DNA of 6,919 nucleotides, from assembly GCA_037140715.1 (NCBI GenBank), contig JBAXDX010000116.1, positions 1 to 6,919 of the forward strand. Direction: 5' to 3'. Origin of the DNA: JAUZPB01 sp037140715. GTDB taxonomy: Bacteria; Bacteroidota; Ignavibacteria; Ignavibacteriales; SURF-24. Positions 1 through 5,484 of the stretch are shown piece after piece (position 1 is the first letter of the stretch; every line of letters begins with the position of its first letter). The notes beneath the pieces were generated by a model, which saw only the letters and a list, made by a program, of their open reading frames with translations, did no database searches and was not told where the DNA came from. A program made the translations under genes and the position numbers.

Positions 1-94
1 CCAGCAAATCGCTCAGTACAGCTTCAAACTTTCTTTTATCATCCAGGGTATTCAGCCCGTACTGAATTATTATGTTTCTTAATTTTTCTTTCAT
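1..94 (-). CDS. FISUMP-family gene, 5' end only (runs off the left edge)
   Basis: Only the first 31 codons are inside the window, starting at the ATG at 94-92. They encode the same residues as the start of the complete FISUMP gene at 5937-6884 (MKEKLRNIIIQYGLNTL and onward). The two DNA copies differ at three positions here (32, 56 and 74), and all three changes are synonymous (Arg21, Gly13, Asn7), so the N-terminus looks to be under purifying selection. The visible part is the start of a helical N-terminal domain; the FISUMP domain would lie beyond the edge. It starts 33 nt downstream of the stop of a FISUMP tail at 128-157, as expected in a tandem array. Function is unknown. That the unseen part is also FISUMP is inferred from the paralogue. 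Confidence 0.8.
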   Translation of the reverse strand, partial: MKEKLRNIIIQYGLNTLDDKRKFEAVLSDLL

Positions 95-127
95 TTTCCT
101 TAAACTCTTTGTTCCGGTTTTATGTAA

Positions 128-160
128 CTATGACCTAAGGCACCTGACACTGAAGCCGTT
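128..160 (-). pseudogene. 3' remnant of a FISUMP gene
   Basis: On the minus strand the sequence reads NGFSVRCLRS followed by TAG (130-128). GFSVRC plus three residues is the usual end of FISUMP proteins; the complete gene here ends GFSVRCVED. The DNA CTGACACTGAAGCCG at 144-158 is identical to 5953-5967, in the 3' end of that gene. Upstream the frame is open only to a stop at 194-196 and does not look like FISUMP, and the 207-bp tandem repeat begins inside this segment at 154. The rest of the gene has therefore been lost or displaced, apparently at the island boundary. It sits 33 nt upstream of the FISUMP start at 94. Confidence 0.65.
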
Positions 161-567
161 GCGGGTAAATTGTCTGAACTGTGATTCGTGTGATTATACT
201 GATTCTTATGATAACGCATATCATCAGCTACTTCGTCTTAATCCGTGTAATCCGCGAAATCCGTTTAATCGGTGATTCAGACCTGTATGACAGCGCAGTC
301 AGCATGAAATGAATCATGGTTAATCATTTTAATCATAAAAATCATAGTTCTGACAATTTCAGCCGTTGCGGGTAAATTGTCTGAACTGTGATTCGTGTGA
401 TTATACTGATTCTTATGATAACGCATATCATCAGCTACTTCGTCTTAATCCGTGTAATCCGCGAAATCCGTTTAATCGGTGATTCAGACCTGTATGACAG
501 CGCAGTCAGCATGAAATGAATCATGGTTAATCATTTTAATCATAAAAATCATAGTTCTGACAATTTT
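154..567. repeat. Perfect two-copy 207-bp tandem duplication
   Basis: Copy 1 is 154-360 and copy 2 is 361-567. By eye they are identical over 206 bases and differ only at the last base of the unit, which suggests a recent duplication. Each unit holds two sets of short periodic repeats: four 9-bp units (AATCCGTGT, AATCCGCGA, AATCCGTTT, AATCGGTGA at 240-275 and again at 447-482), and several AATCAT steps at about 9-10 bp spacing near its end. No believable gene lies inside; the 67-codon plus-strand frame at 72-275 is chance. Confidence 0.95.
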
Positions 568-737
568 GTGTAACATGAGTGATTAAAATTAAGAATCATA
601 AATGCCGGCTTGTGTCCGTCACATCTTTCTGAATCACGGATTAAAAGGATTCCACGGATTAGGGCAGGGAGAGTATTATGACTGCTATGAATCTGACTGT
701 TGCGGGTTTCATAGCCATGGGTTTTAACACATGGCAA
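568..737. other. Spacer between tandem repeat and hepT
   Basis: This stretch downstream of hepT contains no gene I can support. It holds the left inverted repeat of the toxin-antitoxin cassette (629-665). It also holds GTAACATGAGT at 570-580, whose exact reverse complement is at 1583-1593 on the other side of the pair. Together with the 207-bp repeats, the non-coding block after hepT runs from about 160 to 737. Confidence 0.6.
629..665. repeat. Left inverted repeat flanking mntA-hepT
   Basis: The segment begins CTGAATCACGGATTAA and ends CGGATTAGGGC. The reverse complement of 1597-1623 begins CTGAATCACCGATTAA and ends CGGATTAGGGC, so the two match at both ends in opposite orientation; this left copy has about 10 extra bases in the middle. 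Read on the minus strand it is another form of the AATCCGTG periodic repeat. It lies about 70 bp beyond the hepT stop. Confidence 0.6.
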
Positions 738-1088
738 TTATCTATTGTAATCCCGGATTATTTCATCAATGTAAGTTTTAAGAAGAGGCAAATCGTTTTT
801 GGCAGTATTCCAGACTACTTCTTCATTTACTCCAAAGTAGTCATGAATCAGTTTATCTCTCATTCCGCTGATTTCCCGCCATGGAATAAACTGATAATTT
901 GATTTAATTTCTGCCGGTACTTTCTTACTTGCTTCACCAATTATTTCAATTACCCGGATTAAAGCATACTGCGTCTTTTCGTCCTTCTGGAAATCATCGT
1001 AATTCATTTCTCCGATAAACCCTGTTCCTTTTTCAATAGCGTCCCTAATATCTTCAATGTAGTCCAGGTATTCTCTTTTTCCCTTCAT
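738..1088 (-). CDS. hepT: HepT-like HEPN ribonuclease toxin (DUF86)
   Basis: This 116-residue, mostly helical protein matches the HepT/DUF86 HEPN family over its full length. The family landmarks are present: an EIIGEASKKVP segment (48-58), IPWREISGMRDKLIHDY (68-84) and a VVW-x6-DLPLL segment (91-103). The RX4HXY active-site motif is intact as R77, H82 and Y84, so the toxin should be catalytically competent. HEPN toxins of this family cleave RNA in the cytoplasm. The partner MNT antitoxin neutralises them by adding AMP to the motif tyrosine, which would be Tyr84 here. The ATG overlaps the stop of mntA in an ATGA junction (1088-1085), which indicates translational coupling and fixes the start. 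Inverted repeats flank the pair. Confidence 0.93.
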   Translation of the reverse strand: MKGKREYLDYIEDIRDAIEKGTGFIGEMNYDDFQKDEKTQYALIRVIEIIGEASKKVPAEIKSNYQFIPWREISGMRDKLIHDYFGVNEEVVWNTAKNDLPLLKTYIDEIIRDYNR

Positions 1089-1381
1089 ACAGGTCGTGCC
1101 TCCCGAATGATATTACGGCGCATATTTCTTTTCAATGCGTCTTTCATAACCAGATCCACTCTGATACCTAATAAATCAGAGAGAAAGTTCTCAAGCTCGA
1201 TAAATTTTAACAGCGAAGGTGTCTCGGTAAAAGTAACTAAAATATCAATGTCGCTTTGAGCAGTTTCTTCAGCTCTGATATAAGAGCCAAAGATATCAAC
1301 TGAATCTACATGATATTTCTCTTTAATAAAGACTAGATTATCTCTCAGGATACTGATTATATGTGCTACTGTTTTTCTCAT
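1085..1381 (-). CDS. mntA: MntA-like minimal nucleotidyltransferase antitoxin
   Basis: This 98-residue protein has the minimal nucleotidyltransferase signature GSX10DXD (G32, S33, D44, D46) and a third carboxylate at D76 in the strand RVDLVM, so the catalytic triad is complete. Length and motif order fit MNT antitoxins, which AMPylate the HXY tyrosine of the cognate HepT toxin. It is the first gene of a two-gene operon and overlaps hepT by four bases. No clear Shine-Dalgarno site precedes the ATG. A TTGACT box (rc of 1411-1416) and GATATT (rc of 1388-1393), 17 bp apart, could form a promoter. Transcription would then begin almost at the ATG, so the mRNA might be leaderless; this is speculative. 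Confidence 0.93.
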   Translation of the reverse strand: MRKTVAHIISILRDNLVFIKEKYHVDSVDIFGSYIRAEETAQSDIDILVTFTETPSLLKFIELENFLSDLLGIRVDLVMKDALKRNMRRNIIREARPV

Positions 1382-1596
1382 AAGTCAAATATCTCATATT
1401 TTAATCTTTAAGTCAATAATTCAGGAACAGAAATATATTGCGTTTTAACAGAGACTAAAAAAAAATGCCAGCAGGCACAGGAACAAATACAAAAAATATG
1501 TTTTTTCCCTTTAAGCACACCGCGAATTTGTCAAATTACCTGGTTGTTCTGATGTCCTCTCTGACTGGCATTTATCTGAATTACTCATGTTACTTT

Positions 1597-1623
1597 GCCC
1601 TAATCCGTTAATCGGTGATTCAG
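1597..1623. repeat. Right inverted repeat flanking mntA-hepT
   Basis: GCCCTAATCCG at 1597-1607 and TTAATCGGTGATTCAG at 1608-1623 pair with the left copy at 629-665 when read on the opposite strand. The repeat lies about 215 bp upstream of the mntA start, so the inverted pair encloses the whole toxin-antitoxin operon in about 1 kb. No transposase is present. Confidence 0.6.
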
Positions 1624-1663
1624 ACTTGTATGATAGCGCAGTCAGTATAAAAATGAATCATGA
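1602..1663. repeat. Diverged partial copy of the 207-bp repeat
   Basis: This segment aligns with the part of the tandem unit that starts at 258 (AATCCGTTTAATCGGTGATT) and ends near AATGAATCATG, with only a few substitutions and short indels over about 60 bp. It has the same orientation as the two perfect copies at 154-567. The mntA-hepT operon therefore also lies between direct copies of this element. Confidence 0.8.
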
Positions 1664-1746
1664 GTCTGCTCGCGGTCCTACGGGCATTCTTTTCTTAAAC
1701 GTTCGACTATCTTTACAAAATCGATATTTTTTTACCGGTCATCTTT

Positions 1747-1778
1747 TTCCTTAGTTTATTGAATCGTAAACTAAGGAA
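1747..1778. repeat. Perfect 12-bp-stem hairpin
   Basis: TTCCTTAGTTTA (1747-1758) and TAAACTAAGGAA (1767-1778) are exact reverse complements around an 8-nt loop, TTGAATCG. Neither strand has a proper T-tract straight after the stem, so it is not a textbook intrinsic terminator. It lies about 140 bp past the end of the nuclease gene and just upstream of a small plus-strand ORF. It could mark a transcript end, an operator or a mobile-element end. Confidence 0.75.
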
Positions 1779-1788
1779 GTTTATAGCT

Positions 1789-1893
1789 GTGATAAAACAA
1801 AATCCGAATGTTAATTGGGAAGATTATAATATAGCCGGGCAGAAAAGCGTAAGAGATTATTTGGCAAAAGGAAGTATTGGTTTATTGGACTGA
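1789..1893 (+). CDS. Possible 34-residue small protein or gene remnant
   Basis: A GTG at 1789 opens 34 codons ending at TGA (1891-1893). The peptide contains NVNWEDYN and SVRDYLAKGSIGLLD, which looks protein-like. AAGGAAG upstream (1773-1779) is a fair Shine-Dalgarno sequence at a suitable distance, although it is also the right arm of the hairpin at 1747-1778. The frame remains open upstream to a stop at 1696-1698 with no ATG, so it could equally be the 3' remnant of a longer gene. I do not recognise a family. It is convergent with the nuclease gene. Confidence 0.3.
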   Translation: MIKQNPNVNWEDYNIAGQKSVRDYLAKGSIGLLD

Positions 1894-1920
1894 TCCGTTG
1901 GATTGCGATAAAAATGGTTG

Positions 1921-2490
1921 TCATTTTAAATTTGTTACAAGTTCTTCAAAAGAAGATATTCCATAACTCTCTTTTACATTAAACCAATCAATGCCGTTGT
2001 TTGGCGTAAAGCTAATAATTCCTGTCATAAAATTATGAGTTTCGTTGGATTGTTTAAGTTCGATTAGCCAGTTCATCGGAAGTTTTTTAAAACTGACAAT
2101 CTCTTGAAAATCATTGGATACAATGTTTGTGGAACCATCTTTGTGAATAAGTAACAATAACCCTAAGTCAATTATCCTGGCAACTTGTAAATAGCCTGCT
2201 AATTGCGAGTAATCTTTCAGGCTAAGCTGATGTAAATATTTTGCTTCAATTAATATCAGTCTCGGCCCTTTATTTCCGCCACAAACAGCAAATAAAATAT
2301 CAAGTTTAAGTTTTGGAATATAAATGTTATCAGGTTTTAATTTCAGATTACAAAATATCTCTAAGTTGCTTAAAAGTTTGTCTAATGTGTTATTACAAGA
2401 ATAAAATACTTTGTAACCGGCACCCAGATATGATGTGAGATATTGACTGAATTTCTTGGAAAACTCTTCGTAAAAATATATTTCATTCAT
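1921..2490 (-). CDS. Small PD-(D/E)XK nuclease, candidate restriction subunit
   Basis: The 189-residue product carries a readable PD-(D/E)XK core: Asp64 in the strand KLKLDILFAV, then Glu82-Ala83-Lys84 in RLILIEAKYL. A helix with Gln96 and Tyr100 (DYSQLAGYLQVA) and a hydrophobic strand LGLLLLI (109-115) follow. This is the order of the conserved core in many restriction and RecB-like nucleases; Glu8 or Glu9 may be the upstream helix acid. No separate DNA-recognition domain is evident. It is the last gene of the operon that begins with the C5 methyltransferase, one base after the preceding stop (TAG 2494-2492), with no Shine-Dalgarno site, so it is probably translationally coupled. I infer that it is the cutting subunit and that specificity comes from the LAGLIDADG-like protein. 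I cannot name the specific family. Confidence 0.7.
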   Translation of the reverse strand: MNEIYFYEEFSKKFSQYLTSYLGAGYKVFYSCNNTLDKLLSNLEIFCNLKLKPDNIYIPKLKLDILFAVCGGNKGPRLILIEAKYLHQLSLKDYSQLAGYLQVARIIDLGLLLLIHKDGSTNIVSNDFQEIVSFKKLPMNWLIELKQSNETHNFMTGIISFTPNNGIDWFNVKESYGISSFEELVTNLK

Positions 2491-2491
2491 A

Positions 2492-3184
2492 CTAAACTAT
2501 ACTGATTGTAAGGTTATTGATTTTAATGTGTTCCATAATCAACTTCTGATTAAACTTAGCACTAACGGATGAACAGATAAAAGCCCTGTTATTTGAGTCG
2601 TTTATGAAAAGTAATGGGCTGTCAAAGCTTTTACCTATAGACATAATTACCAGTTCTCCTTCCATAGAATCTTCAATAATTTCATTCATAGAGCCTGTAT
2701 GTCTTTTCCCATTTAATACCGATGCAAACAGATAAGCAATTCCTTGTTCAAGCCCTGAAAAAACTTTAAAGTTTTTATTGGCAATTAAATTTTTAACAAT
2801 GAATTTATGTCTGTAAATCTTTTTATCGGGAAAAGATGAGGACAGAATATTTTTGAAAATTTTTTTTAAATCTTTGTTTGTTCCTTTTGTAAGACGCGGG
2901 AAAAAATTGATTAACATATTTTTCTGTCTCACTAATTCAGCTATTTCAGCAACTGGCGCGTGCGGACAGCCTAATACCGAACAAAAATGATGGTAATGAA
3001 AAAAGATTTTATTACGAACTTCTTCAGGAAGTTCTGCTGAATTTTGTTCGCAATGAACGCTTACAGGACTAACATACTTTAATTTTCTTAAATAGCAGGG
3101 TTGTTGTTCTCCATTCTTTTGCTGTTTTTCAATCTTTGTAACATCTATTGATTTTGCTTGTAATGCAAATGAATATTTTGCCAA
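2492..3184 (-). CDS. 3' part of a frameshifted LAGLIDADG-like protein gene
   Basis: This open frame of 230 codons has no convincing start of its own: the first possible codon is TTG at 3184, without a ribosome-binding site. The frame is open further upstream and continues as NYKGWKKGFKIRFLVKSF (3238-3185), which follows naturally from the end of the upstream ORF after removal of one base. The first ~25 residues probably complete the second LAGLIDADG domain. The remaining ~200 residues match no family I know. They include a His/Cys-rich patch (H44, C45, H63, H65, H66, C68, C73, H75 in this frame) that might bind a metal, then a Lys-rich stretch and an alpha/beta-looking C-terminus. The frame ends one base before the nuclease gene. 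If expressed alone it would lack most of the DNA-binding fold. Confidence 0.6.
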   Translation of the reverse strand: MAKYSFALQAKSIDVTKIEKQQKNGEQQPCYLRKLKYVSPVSVHCEQNSAELPEEVRNKIFFHYHHFCSVLGCPHAPVAEIAELVRQKNMLINFFPRLTKGTNKDLKKIFKNILSSSFPDKKIYRHKFIVKNLIANKNFKVFSGLEQGIAYLFASVLNGKRHTGSMNEIIEDSMEGELVIMSIGKSFDSPLLFINDSNNRAFICSSVSAKFNQKLIMEHIKINNLTISIV

Positions 3185-3230
3185 AAATGATTTTACAAGG
3201 AAACGAATCTTAAAACCTTTCTTCCAGCCT

Positions 3231-3815
3231 TTATAATTTGGGGTCGGAGCCTGAATGTTGATTTGGATGATTATAAAGGATCTGGTCAGTTATTGAACCT
3301 AAATCGGTGAGCCATGAGCAAAGTTGAACAATGAACTTAAAATTTTTTGTGCTGCCTGGAATCTCTATCGAAACAACAGGTGCGTTATCATTAAATCGTC
3401 TATGTGAGGGTGTAAGACTTGCTCTTGCATCAAATATACCAGAAAGAAAACTTTCTATACTGATACCGGATAAATGCGCTTTAGCGATTGTTAAATCAAC
3501 ATTTGATAAAAGAAAGCCTGCTGTTGGTAAACTTAATAACTCTAAATCTTTTATTAATGGCGAAATATCCGCTCTGTCAATCGGTTTTATCAGCCACTTA
3601 TTATTTCCTATTTCATAAGTTACATTGAAACTATAGGAGTTATTAAAGTTTTGGCAAATTTTGGTTAAAATATCTGTCGCAATAATATTCATTCGTATAG
3701 GGTTCATTCCCCATTTATTGAAAGGCAGGTCTATTACAAAAGTATCTTTATCAACTTTTCCTCCTCCAACCAGAAGTCCCAATAAATGAGCTTTAATGTG
3801 ATTTATTTCATTCAT
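3231..3815 (-). CDS. LAGLIDADG-like protein, 5' part (truncated by frameshift)
   Basis: The 194-residue frame shows two LAGLIDADG-type helices about 113 residues apart, as in two-repeat homing endonucleases: LLGLLVGGG (11-19) and LSGIFDARA (124-132). The second is followed by a strand VVSIEIPGS, a helix with FKFIVQLCSWL, then LG, as in that fold. The catalytic acid expected at position 8 of each motif is missing (Gly18 and Arg131), so I predict a DNA-binding rather than a cutting role; WhiA is a known precedent for a non-catalytic LAGLIDADG protein. The ATG overlaps the methyltransferase stop by eight bases (ATGAATGA). The ORF stops early at 3233-3231 because of an apparent extra base in CCCCAAA. 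The restored protein would be 440 residues, running on into 2492-3184. Confidence 0.65.
   Translation of the reverse strand: MNEINHIKAHLLGLLVGGGKVDKDTFVIDLPFNKWGMNPIRMNIIATDILTKICQNFNNSYSFNVTYEIGNNKWLIKPIDRADISPLIKDLELLSLPTAGFLLSNVDLTIAKAHLSGISIESFLSGIFDARASLTPSHRRFNDNAPVVSIEIPGSTKNFKFIVQLCSWLTDLGSITDQILYNHPNQHSGSDPKL
3237..3243 (-). other. Probable 1-nt frameshift site in the LAGLIDADG-like gene
   Basis: On the minus strand the run is CCCCAAA. As it stands the frame reads Asp-Pro-Lys-Leu-stop. Dropping one C or one A gives Asp-Pro-Asn-Tyr-Lys-Gly-Trp and joins the two frames without a break for a further 248 codons. The cause may be a real inactivating mutation, a homopolymer sequencing error, or less likely programmed +1 frameshifting. 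Confidence 0.75.
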
Positions 3816-5001
3816 TTTCGATATGTTTGCTTATGGCTTTAGCAATCACCCAGCCGAATACCGGAGGTACTGCGTTTCCTATTACTTTATATGCGTTTGC
3901 TATAGTTTTATATGGGAATTCAAAATTATCAGGGAACGATTGTATTCTGGCAATTTCTCTGATTGTAAATCTTCTATTTTCAAAAGGATGAGTAATACCA
4001 CAGTTTTCAGGTTGCGCTGAAGCGGTAATTGTTCCATTAATTTCGCCTAATGCAAATCTTCTATAAAAATTAGGAGAACGATAAACTTGCGGGTTATCCC
4101 AAATTTTACGGAAGCGTTCAGACATATCAGCAGGGTTCATATCTTTCCATGATTTGCCTTTTAAAATGGTAGGACTAATTTTAGACAGAGTGATTTTCTT
4201 TTGAAACTTTTCCAATGCTTCTTTTCCATCCCTGCATGGGCCAATTTTATCAACCATATACTGTCCCATGGGCGAATACTTCCAGTAATCATTTTTTTGA
4301 GGAGCATTTTCAGGAATGTCGCAAAGAACAGACCCAAGCAGCAGTTCATACCGGTTGTCATTTTCATTCGGAAGATTATATTCAGATGCAACTTTGTCTA
4401 ACAAACTAAAATCAAAATATCCAAAGTCTTCTCTTAAACCCACAATTATTAACCTTTGTCTATTTGTAGGCGTTCCATAATTACTTGTTTTAAGTAACTT
4501 ATAGCAGGTTTTGAATCCTAATTTTTCTGTTCGCATTACAATTTCATCTGGAATAGTAGTCCCGTCAGGCATTTTAGATGACATTATACCTTTAACATTT
4601 TCAAATACAAATCCTGTGGGTTTATTCTCTCTTTTTAATCCATCCTTTAAAAGATTTTCGCATTCTTCAAATAAATTTCCGCGTTCATCGTTTATTCCTT
4701 TTCTTAATCCGGCATTTGAAAATGGCTGACAAGGAAAACCGGCAATTAAAAAATCGAAATCGGGGATATCTTTATAATTAATATTTTTTATATCAGTAAG
4801 ATAAAATTTATGGTTGCCAAAAAAAGATCTATTCATATTATAAACATATTCTGCCGCCGGATCAATATCGTTAGCAAATTCAAATTTATAATTATTTTTC
4901 CCGAAATATCGATTCCTAAAAGTAAATCCACCATTAAATCCTAAATCCAATCCGCCACATCCACTAAATAGCGAAACAACTTTGTGTATTCTATTTAACA
5001 T
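3808..5001 (-). CDS. C5-cytosine DNA methyltransferase (type II R-M)
   Basis: A complete 397-residue C5-methyltransferase, which transfers methyl groups from S-adenosylmethionine to carbon 5 of cytosine in a specific DNA sequence. Motif I is VVSLFSGCGGLDLGF (8-22). Motif IV is GFPCQPFSNAG with catalytic Cys91, motif VI FENV (133-136) and motif VIII TNRQRLIIVG (179-188). Motif IX is RRFTIREIARIQSFP (343-357) and motif X IGNAVPP (374-380). The target-recognition region, about 191-342, gives no specificity I can name. All catalytic residues are present, so the enzyme should be active. It is first in an operon with the LAGLIDADG-like gene (8-bp overlap) and the PD-(D/E)XK nuclease. AGAGAGAAGA before the ATG is a weak ribosome-binding site. 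Its AT-rich composition, unlike the FISUMP gene, suggests horizontal acquisition. No controller protein gene is seen. Confidence 0.95.
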   Translation of the reverse strand: MLNRIHKVVSLFSGCGGLDLGFNGGFTFRNRYFGKNNYKFEFANDIDPAAEYVYNMNRSFFGNHKFYLTDIKNINYKDIPDFDFLIAGFPCQPFSNAGLRKGINDERGNLFEECENLLKDGLKRENKPTGFVFENVKGIMSSKMPDGTTIPDEIVMRTEKLGFKTCYKLLKTSNYGTPTNRQRLIIVGLREDFGYFDFSLLDKVASEYNLPNENDNRYELLLGSVLCDIPENAPQKNDYWKYSPMGQYMVDKIGPCRDGKEALEKFQKKITLSKISPTILKGKSWKDMNPADMSERFRKIWDNPQVYRSPNFYRRFALGEINGTITASAQPENCGITHPFENRRFTIREIARIQSFPDNFEFPYKTIANAYKVIGNAVPPVFGWVIAKAISKHIENE

Positions 5002-5128
5002 TCTTCTCTCTTTATTTTTTTTGACTTTAAGCTAACCAGGGTTCCCTTAAAAAGTCAGAATAACGATATAGTACAATAATAATGCAAATCAAATCTATCC
5101 TTTTGTGCCTGTTTGTCTGTATTTGTAA

Positions 5129-5159
5129 CCGCATGGCAAACAAGTAAGTGCCATTGCGG
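5129..5159. repeat. Imperfect inverted repeat upstream of the methyltransferase
   Basis: CCGCATGGCA (5129-5138) pairs with TGCCATTGCGG (5149-5159), leaving one bulged base and a 10-nt loop. It lies about 130 bp upstream of the methyltransferase start, so it could be an operator or simply a folded remnant. There is no direct evidence for either. Confidence 0.4.
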
Positions 5160-5259
5160 AACAGCCAGTAAACCTTTTGTCTTTCTCAGGAAAACCCGGT
5201 TAGAACCTGAAGTTTTTCTGCAAGAGTGGTCATTAACTTTATTAAAATTTCATTTCATA

Positions 5260-5373
5260 TTAATAAATTATCTTTTTCTTATCTGACTTTTTCTTAGGTT
5301 GTTCTATATGAAGCCAATTGATAAATCCTCCAAAATTTTCTTTTATTAACTGAATATACAAAAAGTTTTGTAG
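5260..5373 (-). pseudogene. Possible 3' remnant of an unknown gene
   Basis: A 37-codon open frame between two stops (5376-5374 and 5262-5260) encodes a protein-like peptide containing YIQLIKENFGGFINWLHIE and ending with a Lys-rich tail. It has no ATG. The balanced hydrophobic and Gly/Trp content looks more coding than the surrounding AT-rich DNA. I do not recognise a family, and chance is quite possible. Confidence 0.2.
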
Positions 5374-5442
5374 TTATCAACTTAACTATAAATATATTTA
5401 TAATGTTTGAGCAGGGTAGAAAAATATTGATTATTCTGCCCA

Positions 5443-5484
5443 TTTGACTCCCGGAGAACCGCGTTTGACTCTCGGAGAACCGCG
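5443..5484. repeat. Two-copy 21-bp tandem repeat
   Basis: Two adjacent 21-bp units (5443-5463 and 5464-5484) share TTTGACTC, then C or T, then CGGAGAACCGCG, and differ by one base. A partial third unit (GAGACTCTCTTGAC) follows. This GC-rich patch stands out in AT-rich surroundings. No gene covers it. Confidence 0.85.

Larger units (their letters stand above)
1382..1920. other. Intergenic region between R-M operon and toxin-antitoxin pair
   Basis: No long gene lies here. From right to left it holds a 34-codon small ORF on the plus strand (1789-1893), a strong hairpin (1747-1778), a diverged partial copy of the 207-bp repeat (1602-1663) that overlaps the right inverted repeat (1597-1623), a short TGCC/GGCA hairpin at 1466-1477, and the upstream region of mntA. 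Confidence 0.6.

Noticed and set aside
72..275. Plus-strand frame of 67 codons at the left edge
   Set aside because: It crosses the FISUMP start, a FISUMP tail on the other strand and the 207-bp repeat, and the protein is low in recognisable features.
154..567. CRISPR array
   Set aside because: There are only two long adjacent identical units with no spacers, and no cas genes are present.
549..737. Minus-strand frame of 62 codons after hepT
   Set aside because: It overlaps the repeat elements and has no recognisable protein features.
3331..3618. Plus-strand frame of 95 codons inside the LAGLIDADG-like gene
   Set aside because: It is antisense to a gene with clear motifs and has no ribosome-binding site or family match.
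3231..3815. Active homing endonuclease or intein piece inserted next to the methyltransferase
   Set aside because: The methyltransferase is uninterrupted, the gene begins at its stop as a normal operon partner, there are no splicing motifs, and the catalytic acids are absent.
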